Assembly: GCA_024399035.1 (NCBI GenBank)
Contig: JAKSID010000021.1
Span: 1-47,840, forward strand
DNA: 47,840 nt
Reading direction: 5' to 3'
Source of the DNA: Fibrobacter sp.
GTDB taxonomy: Bacteria; Fibrobacterota; Fibrobacteria; Fibrobacterales; Fibrobacteraceae
Under the pieces are notes generated by a model. That model was not told the DNA's origin and searched no databases. It worked only from the letters and a program-made list of their open reading frames with translations. Shown in pieces: positions 32,357-40,131 of the stretch; position 1 is the stretch's first letter; the number at the start of each line of letters is the position of its first letter. Made by a program: the position numbers and the translations under genes.

Positions 32357-32761
32357 ATGAATTGGAACGAACCCCAGATTATCGATATCCCCATTGCCCA
32401 CGACCAGCGTGGTAATTTGAGCGTTGTGGAAGGCGGTCAGTTGATTCCTTTCGATATTAAGCGCCTGTATTACCTGTACGACGTGCCGGGTGGAGCTACC
32501 CGCGGGGGACACGCCCATCGAAAGCTCCGCCAGCTAATTATTGCTGCCAGTGGCAGTTTCGATGTGGTGCTGGATGACGGCAAGACTCGTCAGAAGTTCT
32601 CCCTGAATCGTTCCTACAAGGGCTTGTACATTCCCACCATGACCTGGCGTGAAATTGAGAATTTCTCCAGCGGTGCAGTTTGCATGGTGCTGGCTTCGGA
32701 ACATTACGACGAGTCCGATTACATTTACGAGTACGAAGACTTCTTGAAAGAAGTTAAATGA
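32357..32761 (+). CDS. dTDP-4-keto-6-deoxyglucose 3,4-ketoisomerase-like cupin (FdtA/WxcM family)
   Basis: 134 aa cupin. It is predicted to isomerise dTDP-4-keto-6-deoxyglucose to the 3-keto sugar, the substrate for a 3-aminotransferase. Family motifs are DQRGNLSVVE, GGHAHRKLRQLI (metal-free cupin histidines) and the C-terminal YDESDYIYEYEDF. The predicted aminotransferase of the same pathway lies 1.1 kb downstream and a flippase and glycosyltransferases follow, so this is the first gene of a surface-glycan locus. Whether the product is Fuc3N or Qui3N type cannot be told from sequence alone; no rmlA/rmlB in the window. Confidence 0.85.
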   Translation: MNWNEPQIIDIPIAHDQRGNLSVVEGGQLIPFDIKRLYYLYDVPGGATRGGHAHRKLRQLIIAASGSFDVVLDDGKTRQKFSLNRSYKGLYIPTMTWREIENFSSGAVCMVLASEHYDESDYIYEYEDFLKEVK

Positions 32762-32764
32762 CGC

Positions 32765-32792
32765 AAAGGGGCTGCCGCCCCAGCCCCTTTTA
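32765..32792. terminator. Bidirectional terminator between ketoisomerase and GNAT genes
   Basis: Perfect 10-bp stem AAAGGGGCTG/CAGCCCCTTT with a 6-nt loop between two convergent genes. A and T flanks allow it to work on both strands. Confidence 0.8.
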
Positions 32793-32795
32793 TCT

Positions 32796-33788
32796 CTAGA
32801 ACTTTTTAGTAAAAGTCACGTTGACACAGGGCTTGGCGCCGAAACTTTCCTTGAAACGGTAAAGATTTTCGTTCAGTATGTTGCCATGATCTTCGGTGGA
32901 GATGCCCCAGGAGAAATGATTGAACCCTTCGCTTGCCGCTTCACGCATGGCGTAAACATGCATGGCGGTAGTATGATGGAACTGGTCAAAACTTTCGTCT
33001 GCAGAGATATACTGATCATGAACTACTCCTGTTTGAGGGAACAGGAATTGCATCATGCCGCAGATATAGCGTTCTTCAAGCCAGAGACTCTTGAAACGAA
33101 TGTTTTTCTTGAGGCGCTTCTTAAGGTCTTTCAGTTCTTCCAGTGAATGTACCGGCTTGGTCTGGTGCTTGGCCTTGGAAATTTCAAGGAACTTATAGAA
33201 TGTGGCAAAGTCCTCGTCGCTTTCCAGGTCGCGGTAGGTTAGCTTGTAATTTTCTGTTGCGGCGAACTGGTGACGATGCTTGTTGTCGCAAAGATTCAGC
33301 GGATCTTCGTTTTTCGATAGGGGTGTGCTGCAACTTAATTCCGTATGTCGCTGGTAGCCCAGATGTTCCAAGATGTATTCCAACAGATCAGGGCTTTCTT
33401 CGGAGAACAAAGCCGGTGTAATCTTGAGCCGAACTTCAGAAAAATTCTGGGACAGATAGGCATCGGCCTCGGTCAAGACTTCCTGAATTTTGGCACCGTT
33501 ATAGAAGGGCTTGCCCATAATTGGTCCGCCGAAAGTGGATCCCATGTGGGAGACAAAGACGGGCTTGTTGCCTGCAATTTCGCTAGAAATCTGTACGCCG
33601 GGGAAATAGGCTGCGATGATACCACTTTTTTGTAGTGCGAAACTTGCATCGTTGAAACGGCCCTCGGGATGGTAGTTCAGGAAACGTCTGCTTTGCAGGA
33701 ATGTCCCGTTGACGGATTCCTGGTTCACAAATCGGTCCAGTCGCTGGTCCAATTCCTTAGTGTAGGGCAAAATTTCGTACATGTCCAT
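32796..33788 (-). CDS. GNAT/FemAB-like acyltransferase in the glycan locus
   Basis: 330 aa. The layout suggests a GNAT-superfamily enzyme with two acyltransferase-like halves, as in FemAB/MprF-related or sugar N-acyltransferase proteins: SRRFLNYHPEGRFNDASFAL at the N-terminus, RLKITPALFSEESPDLLEYI, and a second half with CGMMQFLFPQTGVVHDQYIS, HVYAMREAASEGFNHFSWG and RFKESFGAKP near the C-terminus, the last resembling the FK-FGA end of FemAB-like GNATs. Set opposite to the rest of the locus between the ketoisomerase and the aminotransferase, it is a candidate for N-acylating the amino sugar (inference). Confidence 0.65.
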   Translation of the reverse strand: MDMYEILPYTKELDQRLDRFVNQESVNGTFLQSRRFLNYHPEGRFNDASFALQKSGIIAAYFPGVQISSEIAGNKPVFVSHMGSTFGGPIMGKPFYNGAKIQEVLTEADAYLSQNFSEVRLKITPALFSEESPDLLEYILEHLGYQRHTELSCSTPLSKNEDPLNLCDNKHRHQFAATENYKLTYRDLESDEDFATFYKFLEISKAKHQTKPVHSLEELKDLKKRLKKNIRFKSLWLEERYICGMMQFLFPQTGVVHDQYISADESFDQFHHTTAMHVYAMREAASEGFNHFSWGISTEDHGNILNENLYRFKESFGAKPCVNVTFTKKF

Positions 33789-33870
33789 AAATTAGTAATC
33801 ATTTATCCCGTAAAACAGCGGTTTTGTCAAATTTAGGACTTTTTTGCGCTTTTGAAAAATGGATATTTTC

Positions 33871-33876
33871 TACTTT
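33871..33876 (+). promoter_or_regulatory. Candidate -10 hexamer (TACTTT) of the aminotransferase gene
   Basis: TACTTT with 7 nt to the ATG at 33884. A TTGAAA at 33852-33857 is 16 nt from an overlapping TTTAAA (33874-33879), a second reading of the same promoter. Confidence 0.3.
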
Positions 33877-33883
33877 AAACATC

Positions 33884-35083
33884 ATGATTCAAGTTCCCTA
33901 TTATCCCTTAAAGCGAGTTGTAGAATCCTATGGCCAGGAATTGCAGCAGGCGGCCACCCGCGTTGTTGACTCCGGCTGGTTCATTCGTGGCGAGGAATGC
34001 GCATCTTTTGAGACTGCCTTCGCGGAATTCTGCGGGGCAAAGTATTGCGTTGGGGTAGGGAATGGACTGGAAGCGCTCTCCTTGATTCTCAAGGGCTATA
34101 TTGAACTTGGCCGACTGGAACCTGGTGATGGCGTGATCGTTCCTAGCAATACGTTTATTGCCACATGGCTTGCTGTAAAGGCCGCCGGATTGATTCCGTT
34201 TCCTGCAGAACCTGAAGAGAAAAGCTGTGTCTTGACTTTAAAATCTGTGGAAGATGCCTTTACCAATGCAAGGCTTAGTGGTGTTTGCATCAAGGCAATT
34301 TTGGCGGTACATCTCTACGGACGCCTTTGCCCCATGGACCGTTTGAAGGGTTTTGCGGAAGACCGCAATTTGCTTCTGCTTGAAGATGCGGCCCAGGCTC
34401 ATGGTGCCGCAATGAAGTGGGGCGATTCCGACGAAGTTCGTCGTGCAGGAAATCTGGGCGACGCTGCCGGTTTCAGTTTCTATCCCGGCAAGAACCTGGG
34501 TGCTCTTGGGGATGCAGGCGCTGTTGTCACCAATGACGAAAGCTTGGCTGTAGTTGTTCGCAAACTGGGTAACTACGGTTCCGAGAAAAAGTACGTTCAC
34601 GAGTTTGCCGGTGAAAATTCCCGCCTGGATGAAATCCAGGCTGCAGTCCTGTCCGTGAAACTTCCACGGCTGGATGAAGAAAACCGCCGCCGTAATGAAA
34701 TTGCCAACCGCTATCTTGCTGAAATCAAGAACCCGTTGGTTCGCTTGCCTCTTCCGGCTGAAATCTCTCAGGACGCTGAGGAACGTGCCAGTAACGTATG
34801 GCATATTTTCCCAGTCCATTGCGAACTGCCTAATGGTGAAAGCTGCCGCGATGCCCTTCGCGACCATTTGTCTGCCCAGGGAATCGAAACTTTGATTCAT
34901 TATCCTACGCCGCCTCATTTCCAGAAGGCTTTCGTAGACGTCTATGGCGCAACAGGATATCCTGTGGCAGAACGCCTGGCGGCAGAAGAACTGAGCTTGC
35001 CTTTGCATCCGCTGATGACCGAAGAAGAAATTGCTGCGGTCATTGCTGGAGTAAACGGTTTCAAGGGTGGATTAGATGGATAA
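33884..35083 (+). CDS. DegT/DnrJ/EryC1/StrS-family sugar aminotransferase (FdtB-like)
   Basis: PLP-dependent aminotransferase, 399 aa from the ATG at 33884 ([13 protein letters not shown]), the family start; the in-frame codon at 33824 only adds a non-homologous stretch. [17 protein letters not shown] contains the PLP lysine, with EDAAQAHGA upstream as the cofactor-binding segment. With a 3,4-ketoisomerase in the same locus, 3-amination of a dTDP-6-deoxy-3-ketohexose is the likely reaction. It overlaps the flippase gene by 8 bp, consistent with co-translation. Confidence 0.9.
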   Translation: MIQVPYYPLKRVVESYGQELQQAATRVVDSGWFIRGEECASFETAFAEFCGAKYCVGVGNGLEALSLILKGYIELGRLEPGDGVIVPSNTFIATWLAVKAAGLIPFPAEPEEKSCVLTLKSVEDAFTNARLSGVCIKAILAVHLYGRLCPMDRLKGFAEDRNLLLLEDAAQAHGAAMKWGDSDEVRRAGNLGDAAGFSFYPGKNLGALGDAGAVVTNDESLAVVVRKLGNYGSEKKYVHEFAGENSRLDEIQAAVLSVKLPRLDEENRRRNEIANRYLAEIKNPLVRLPLPAEISQDAEERASNVWHIFPVHCELPNGESCRDALRDHLSAQGIETLIHYPTPPHFQKAFVDVYGATGYPVAERLAAEELSLPLHPLMTEEEIAAVIAGVNGFKGGLDG

Positions 35084-36365
35084 GTTCCTGAGTGGTTTGT
35101 TCTACGGTTTTTCCTTTGTTGTGCAGTCTGCTAAATCTGGCGGAGTGGTTCTTTGTAATGCACTGAGGGCTTTTGTCATCAATAAGCTGTTGGCTGTATT
35201 TTTGCCGCCAGCCGCCTTTGCTTGTGTGGGCCAGTTCCTGAACATCATGTCCATTGGTACGGCAACTTCCAGCCTAGCCTTGAACAACGGCTGGACCAGC
35301 CTTACCGCAAAGTACAAGAACGACGAAAAACAACTTTTAGGTATTTGGCATGGCGGCGTTCGCATTACCACTTTTGCAACCATATTTACTTGTATTGCTG
35401 CCGTCTTGTTCTGTTTCATGGCACCTTTGGAAACCTTGTTTCCGGGAATGAGTGTTCGATTGGTTCAGGCGGGCATCCTGTTTTCTTTGCCGGGGATTCT
35501 AGCCACCAATATTATTACTATCACGTCTTCGGTGATGATTGGTCTTGAAGAACGTAAGAAATGGAGCTTGATCAATATCGCTGCATCCTTGTGGCAGATT
35601 ATCTGGGTTGCTTTCTTCCTGTATTCTGGCAGACTTAGCGTTCTTTCCATTATCGCTACTCAAAGTATTGTGGCTGCGTTTTTTGCCATTCGTGTGGCTC
35701 GTCAGGCAGGTTTCTCCCTTAAGCGAATCTGGTCGACAAATCTTGATGTTCGTGGACCTTGGCTTTCCTACGCCTTGATGGGAATTGTGCCTATGGTACT
35801 TACCCCTGTGGTTCTCACCATCATCAGAACAACGGTGGATTCTAGCTTCGGTCATGATGCGGCGGGTATTTGGCAGAGTGTCTGGAAAATTTCAGATTTT
35901 GTCTTTATGATTGTTTCTGCGGTTTTGTCGGTAATGCTGTTGCCGAAGATTGCGGTTGTTCGTAGCAAGGATGAATTCAACAGGTCGTTTTATCCCATGT
36001 TTGGCATGGTGATGCTGTCGGCCTTTGTTCTTGTTCTGGTTTTGTTTTTCGGTAGAAACTTGATTGTGCCTTTGCTTTTCTCAAAGGCATACATTGGCGC
36101 CGCAGACTATATGCATTTCCAGTTGCTTGGTGATTTCTTTAGAACGGCTGGCTTTACCATGGCCTTGGTCTTGTTCGCACATCAAGAAACCAAGAAGTTC
36201 CTGACGGCAGAAATCATCAGTGATGTGCTCCTTGCTGTTGCGACAATCGTTTGTATTCGACTCTTTGAATTCAACGGCCCCATGATTGCGTTCGCCTTTG
36301 AAAACTTCGTCTACTTCGTGATGATGTTCTTTATGGTCCGGAGGGTGAAGTGGAATATTCAATAA
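35076..36365 (+). CDS. Wzx-type O-antigen / polysaccharide flippase
   Basis: 429 aa with about 12-14 hydrophobic helices. The N-terminal [21 protein letters not shown] and the general layout match the Wzx (MATE/MOP-superfamily) flippases that move undecaprenyl-linked oligosaccharides across the inner membrane; WzxE-like members are closest in feel. No Wzy polymerase or Wzz is seen in the window. It overlaps its neighbours on both sides (8 bp and 16 bp), so expression is tightly coupled with the aminotransferase and first glycosyltransferase. Confidence 0.85.
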   Translation: MDKFLSGLFYGFSFVVQSAKSGGVVLCNALRAFVINKLLAVFLPPAAFACVGQFLNIMSIGTATSSLALNNGWTSLTAKYKNDEKQLLGIWHGGVRITTFATIFTCIAAVLFCFMAPLETLFPGMSVRLVQAGILFSLPGILATNIITITSSVMIGLEERKKWSLINIAASLWQIIWVAFFLYSGRLSVLSIIATQSIVAAFFAIRVARQAGFSLKRIWSTNLDVRGPWLSYALMGIVPMVLTPVVLTIIRTTVDSSFGHDAAGIWQSVWKISDFVFMIVSAVLSVMLLPKIAVVRSKDEFNRSFYPMFGMVMLSAFVLVLVLFFGRNLIVPLLFSKAYIGAADYMHFQLLGDFFRTAGFTMALVLFAHQETKKFLTAEIISDVLLAVATIVCIRLFEFNGPMIAFAFENFVYFVMMFFMVRRVKWNIQ

Positions 36366-37318
36366 CGAATATTGTGGACGAAAAGAATCCAATCGAAAAT
36401 ATCTACGCCAAGGCTTTTGCACAAGGTGTTGAAATGGAACAGCGTGAACAGAATCCGTTGGTTTCCGTTTTGTTGGCAAGCTACAATCACGCACCTTATG
36501 TGGAGGCCGCAGTCCGCTCCATCATGGACCAGAAGGGTGTGAACTTTGAACTGATCGTTATTGATGATGGCAGCAAGGATGATTCGCCTCGAATTCTGGA
36601 AGCTCTTTCCAAGGAGCTGGGATTCCGCTATAAACATCGCGAAAACAAGGGCCTTGTGGCGACCTTGAATGAATTGCTTGACATGGCTCGCGGCAAGTAT
36701 TTCTGTACTTTCGCTTCTGACGATGTGATGCCTGCGGGCCGCCTTGCTGAACAAAGTGCTTACTTGAGTCAGCATCCGCAGTACATCGCTTGTTTTGGAC
36801 AAATTAAGCAGATGGATCCAGATGGAAACGTGGCTAAGGAATTTGACCCGCGATATCTGAAGTCTATTCCCAAGGTGACTTTTGAACAGTTTTTCTTGGG
36901 TGAACGTGAATTGCACGGCTGCTCTGAAATGATTGACGTTGCGGTCTTCAAAGAAATGGGCGGTTTCGACGATTCCATCGGGCAAGAAGATTTCCCCATG
37001 ATGTTGCGCTTGTTGCACAAGTGCTCGCCTTTGCCTGTAATCAAGACCGACTGCTGCCATTACCGCATTCACGGGAATAATTTGTCTGCGGCGAATACAG
37101 TGGAAAATATTGATTTCCTCTACAAGAATATGCTGGATACGGTGGACTGCTATAAGGACCACCCGCTGTACACTAAGGCGAGAAAGCTTTGGAAGGCCCG
37201 CTATTTTTCTGCGCTTACGAACTGCAGCAAACGCGAGGCTATGAAACGTTTGCCGGAGCTTGCGTCTGCCACGACGTTCTTCTGGCTTAGAACCTTGAAA
37301 CTGATTTTGCCTAGGTAG
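36350..37318 (+). CDS. Glycosyltransferase family 2
   Basis: 322 aa, inverting GT-A fold enzyme. The nucleotide-sugar-binding core is VSVLLASYNHAPYVEAAVRS, LIVIDDGSKDDSP and FASDDVM (the metal-binding DxD region). A segment around GGFDDSIGQEDFPMMLRL is the usual acceptor-side ED-containing motif. The start is a GTG at 36350, chosen because GGAGGG lies 5-6 nt upstream; an ATG at 36434 is the alternative. It overlaps wzx by 16 bp. It probably adds a sugar to the lipid-linked unit; donor unknown. Confidence 0.88.
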   Translation: MEYSITNIVDEKNPIENIYAKAFAQGVEMEQREQNPLVSVLLASYNHAPYVEAAVRSIMDQKGVNFELIVIDDGSKDDSPRILEALSKELGFRYKHRENKGLVATLNELLDMARGKYFCTFASDDVMPAGRLAEQSAYLSQHPQYIACFGQIKQMDPDGNVAKEFDPRYLKSIPKVTFEQFFLGERELHGCSEMIDVAVFKEMGGFDDSIGQEDFPMMLRLLHKCSPLPVIKTDCCHYRIHGNNLSAANTVENIDFLYKNMLDTVDCYKDHPLYTKARKLWKARYFSALTNCSKREAMKRLPELASATTFFWLRTLKLILPR

Positions 37319-37393
37319 TTTAATCGATTATATTTCGTTATGAAAGCGAAAAACGATAAATTTAAACTATTGATTTATCATCACTTTTGATTA

Positions 37394-37399
37394 TATATT
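37394..37399 (+). promoter_or_regulatory. Promoter of the second glycosyltransferase gene
   Basis: TATATT with 9 nt to the ATG at 37409. TTGATT at 37370-37375 is an 18-nt-spaced -35. The whole 90-bp gap before the gene is AT-rich compared with its neighbours, fitting a promoter. Confidence 0.5.
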
Positions 37400-37408
37400 T
37401 AGGGCGAA

Positions 37409-38164
37409 ATGAAAATCTCTGTCTGCATGGCGACTTACAATGGTGAACGCTTCGTTCGCGAACAACTGGAAAGCATTCTTTCCCAGTTGCCGCAGTCTGA
37501 TGATGAAAAAGGCGGCGCCGAAGTTGTCGTTGCTGATGACGGGTCTACGGATCGTACTTTAAACATCATTCAAGAAATTGCAGACCCGCGAGTCAAGGTC
37601 TTGCCTCAGGTGGGCCATCTCGGGCCTGTGTACAATTTTGAACGAGCCCTTGTGGCTTCGCATGGCGATGTAATCTTTCTTGCGGATCAAGACGATCTTT
37701 GGCTTCCTGGAAAAGTTTCAAAGATGATTGAAGCCTTGGGCTTTGACGGCGCAACGTTTTCAGCCAATGCTCCCTTGCTTGCCGTTCACGATGCCGTGGT
37801 GATTAATGACGAAGGCTCTGTGATGGGTGAATCCATGTGGGTGGCTCGCCCGTACAAGTCTGGTGTTTTTGCCAACTGGCTCAAAAATTCCTTTACAGGT
37901 TGTTGCGTTGCCTTTAGAAAGGAACTCCTTTCCCTTGCTTTGCCTTTCCCTAAGAATCTCCCTATGCACGACCAGTGGCTTGGAATTCTCGCGGAACGTA
38001 AGAGCGGGGTAGTGGCGGTTCCTGAAAAACTGATCAGTTACCGTGTGCATAAAAATAATGCCACCAACTTGTTTGCAGGTGACAATAAAAAGGTGGCAAG
38101 TTCCTGCCAACGTATTCGCTGGCGAGTAAACTTGTTGAAAGCTATTTTGCAACGTCAGGGCTAG
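37409..38164 (+). CDS. Glycosyltransferase family 2 (rhamnosyltransferase-like)
   Basis: 251 aa. ISVCMATYNGERFVREQLES, VVVADDGSTDRT and FLADQDDLWLPGKV are the classic GT2 motifs of rhamnosyltransferase-like enzymes with the DQDDxW signature. MHDQWLG provides the catalytic-base region. It has its own AT-rich promoter 90 bp after the first GT2. Its 3' end overlaps, tail to tail, the 3' end of the next minus-strand gene by 23 bp. Confidence 0.88.
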   Translation: MKISVCMATYNGERFVREQLESILSQLPQSDDEKGGAEVVVADDGSTDRTLNIIQEIADPRVKVLPQVGHLGPVYNFERALVASHGDVIFLADQDDLWLPGKVSKMIEALGFDGATFSANAPLLAVHDAVVINDEGSVMGESMWVARPYKSGVFANWLKNSFTGCCVAFRKELLSLALPFPKNLPMHDQWLGILAERKSGVVAVPEKLISYRVHKNNATNLFAGDNKKVASSCQRIRWRVNLLKAILQRQG

Positions 38165-38684
38165 TTTCGGTGGATTCGCTGGCGGCGGGTTCAACAAATC
38201 CGCCTGCGGCCACAAACTCGTTCCAACCGATGCTTACGATAGCGCCTGCGCGGGTCAGGTTGCCCTGGGCGTCTTCGTAATCTTTTAAAATGCGGCTCCA
38301 TTCAGACACGTCGCGCTTGAATTTCACTTCCTTGTGGATTTTCTTTTCAAGCATGTCCTGCTTCCACTGTGCCACGTCGCCCAGCAACTTGCATGAAGCG
38401 TCCATGCTGTCCAGATAGGCGGGTACGGCATTCAGAAACTTCTTCTCGAAGTCCTTTGCCTTGGGCTTTGCCTGTGCCACAAGATTCTTCTGGTTAATGA
38501 TATTCTTGCGGATTTCGCTCATAAGGCGCACGATTCGCACATAGTCCACCTGGGGCCAAATCAGGTTGAACGGCCACATTTTTTTCCAGTGGAACTTGAA
38601 AATGGACTCGTGGGCGGTGTTCTTGGCGCGCATCAATTCCTTGAGGTTGCCAAAAATAATTTGGGACGGAAGAATATCACTCAT
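38142..38684 (-). CDS. Hypothetical helical protein
   Basis: 180 aa, no family recognised. No signal peptide or transmembrane segment is clear. The sequence is rich in Lys, Asp and Glu with helix-forming stretches (MSEIRKNIINQKNLVAQAKPKAKDFEKKFL) cut here to show charge pattern only, a Trp-containing N-terminal part, and a low-complexity acidic/Ser-rich end. It overlaps the glycosyltransferase 3' end by 23 bp on the other strand. Its coding reality is supported by length and codon use, but it could be less certain than its neighbours. Confidence 0.55.
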   Translation of the reverse strand: MSDILPSQIIFGNLKELMRAKNTAHESIFKFHWKKMWPFNLIWPQVDYVRIVRLMSEIRKNIINQKNLVAQAKPKAKDFEKKFLNAVPAYLDSMDASCKLLGDVAQWKQDMLEKKIHKEVKFKRDVSEWSRILKDYEDAQGNLTRAGAIVSIGWNEFVAAGGFVEPAASESTETSPDVAK

Positions 38685-38808
38685 AGGGCAGAATATAACA
38701 AAAAGCCCGTTTTTTGTGCTAAAATGGGAACTGATTTATAATTTTTTGCTTGCATTTTCTAAATAAGGAATTAAATTCTAATTTGCATAAAACTTGCAAA
38801 GGATATTT

Positions 38809-39366
38809 ATGAAGAACAACAAATTCAAAATTCTGCTTATTGTGGATATTGTGGCTATTGTCGGCCTCTTTGCGCTGATGATGGTTCTTAAGGGCGGTTA
38901 CGAAGAACAGGCCAAGAAGTCTGTGAACGAACAGCTTGATGCATATTTGAACCAGAACAACGCTGTCCTTCAGGATCAGTGGAAGTCTGTGGACCAGTAC
39001 GGCATGGCTTGGAAGCTTATCAATGCTGTTTTGACTGGCGACAAGACCGAAGCCTCCTTCGACGCTGCTGCTAAGGCAATCGAAGAAGACAAGGACGCTC
39101 GTTTCAACCAGGTTTCCTACATGTACACTGCAGCAGGCATTCCTGCTCCGGCACAGAACTCCATCTTCGAAAAGGCCGGCATGGCTGACAAGTTCCTCCT
39201 CAAGAGCGAAAATGGCGTTAAGGAAGTGGCCTGCGGTAAGAACTGCGTTATCTCCTTTACCTATGCCAAGGGCAAGCTGAAGGCAACTGACTACAAGGCT
39301 CTTGCTGACTACAACATGGCCGATAACTTTAAACTGGAAGCTCCTGCAGCATTCCACTTCGAATAA
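38809..39366 (+). CDS. Membrane-anchored hypothetical protein
   Basis: 185 aa from the ATG at 38809, preferred over the TTG at 38794 because AAAGGA lies 7-8 nt upstream. A transmembrane helix (residues 8-26) anchors the N-terminus; the rest is a soluble domain outside the cytoplasm with two Cys close together (VACGKNCVI), which may form a disulphide. No family recognised. It is followed after 12 bp by a second membrane-anchored protein of the same length (185 aa), so the two may be a pair. Confidence 0.6.
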   Translation: MKNNKFKILLIVDIVAIVGLFALMMVLKGGYEEQAKKSVNEQLDAYLNQNNAVLQDQWKSVDQYGMAWKLINAVLTGDKTEASFDAAAKAIEEDKDARFNQVSYMYTAAGIPAPAQNSIFEKAGMADKFLLKSENGVKEVACGKNCVISFTYAKGKLKATDYKALADYNMADNFKLEAPAAFHFE

Positions 39367-39378
39367 GAGGTACTGACC

Positions 39379-39936
39379 ATGAATATGAAGACTATTTCTA
39401 TTGCCTTGGCTGCTGTGGCTGTCCTCCTTTTGGCAACCCTTCTTATGCAGAAGAGCGGCTATGTTTCCCAGGCTACCGAACACTACCAGAAGACCACCGA
39501 AAAGTCCTTTAAGTCCGGCTCTCAGGTCGTTCAGTACGTGAACAATTCTATCGATGTGAACAAGTCCGTTTGGGTGCTCGCTACTGAAGTCATTCAGAAC
39601 GTCAAGACCTCCCAGGACCAGGCTCGCCTCGAAGCAAAGCTGTTCCCCTCCACCAAGGGCAACATGAGCATTGCTAACAAGACCCGTAAGTTCGAAGCAA
39701 CTTCCGACTACTACATCATCTCCAACTTCGCAAAGGTTGACGTAGACAAGAAGACCGAAGTCAAGTCTCTCTCTGGCCTCACCTCTGTGAACGTTAACGC
39801 TCTCCTCGGCAAGGCTGTTGTTGCCGACGAAGAATCTGAAGAAGATGAAGAAGCTGTTGAAGAAGAAGCTCCGGCACCCAAGAAGCCTGCTAAGGCTGCC
39901 AAGGGTAAGAAGGGCAAGAAGGGTAAGAAGCGCTAA
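39379..39936 (+). CDS. Membrane-anchored protein with acidic then Lys-rich tail
   Basis: 185 aa. A hydrophobic N-terminus (about 5-24) is followed by a soluble domain (about 30-145), an acidic stretch (EESEEDEEAVEEE, about 151-163) and a histone-H1-like basic end (PKKPAKAAKGKKGKKGKKR). It forms a unit with the preceding gene. A basic tail on an exported protein could bind acidic polymers such as LPS, teichoic-like material or DNA, but no function is known. The preceding Shine-Dalgarno is AAGAGG, about 10 nt before the ATG. Confidence 0.6.
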   Translation: MNMKTISIALAAVAVLLLATLLMQKSGYVSQATEHYQKTTEKSFKSGSQVVQYVNNSIDVNKSVWVLATEVIQNVKTSQDQARLEAKLFPSTKGNMSIANKTRKFEATSDYYIISNFAKVDVDKKTEVKSLSGLTSVNVNALLGKAVVADEESEEDEEAVEEEAPAPKKPAKAAKGKKGKKGKKR

Positions 39937-39981
39937 TCCGCTTTGCCTCAAGCTAACTCTTTGATTCTCAAAGACTTAAAA

Positions 39982-40011
39982 AAATCCTCGCAGAAATGCG
40001 GGGATTTTTTG
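39982..40011 (+). terminator. Intrinsic terminator before purL
   Basis: 11-bp stem (39982-39992 with 39997-40007, one T-G pair), 4-nt loop GAAA, and a run of T. It ends the two-gene unit upstream. Confidence 0.9.
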
Positions 40012-40025
40012 CATTTCTTCACCTG

Positions 40026-40070
40026 CTAATCACTAGCCACTAACCACTAACCACTAACCACTATTTACTA
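40026..40070. repeat. Heptamer tandem repeat (CTAACCA type) before purL
   Basis: Six 7-bp units, the middle three identical (CTAACCA), the outer ones with one to three changes. It lies between the terminator and the purL leader. Such a short repeat can vary in copy number. Confidence 0.9.
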
Positions 40071-40102
40071 TCTTTCCCCTCGTAAAAACAAATAACACAA
40101 GG

Positions 40103-40121
40103 TGCCGGCTAACCCCCGGCA
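40103..40121 (+). promoter_or_regulatory. Hairpin in the purL leader
   Basis: Perfect 6-bp stem TGCCGG/CCGGCA with a 7-nt loop, ending just before the AGAGG Shine-Dalgarno of purL. It could affect translation, but no known riboswitch matches; a PurR site was not recognised. Confidence 0.4.
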
Positions 40122-40131
40122 AGAGGTAAAA

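Noticed and set aside
38794..38808. Upstream TTG start for the 38809 gene
   Set aside because: No Shine-Dalgarno and extra residues spoil the membrane anchor; the ATG at 38809 is preceded by AAAGGA.
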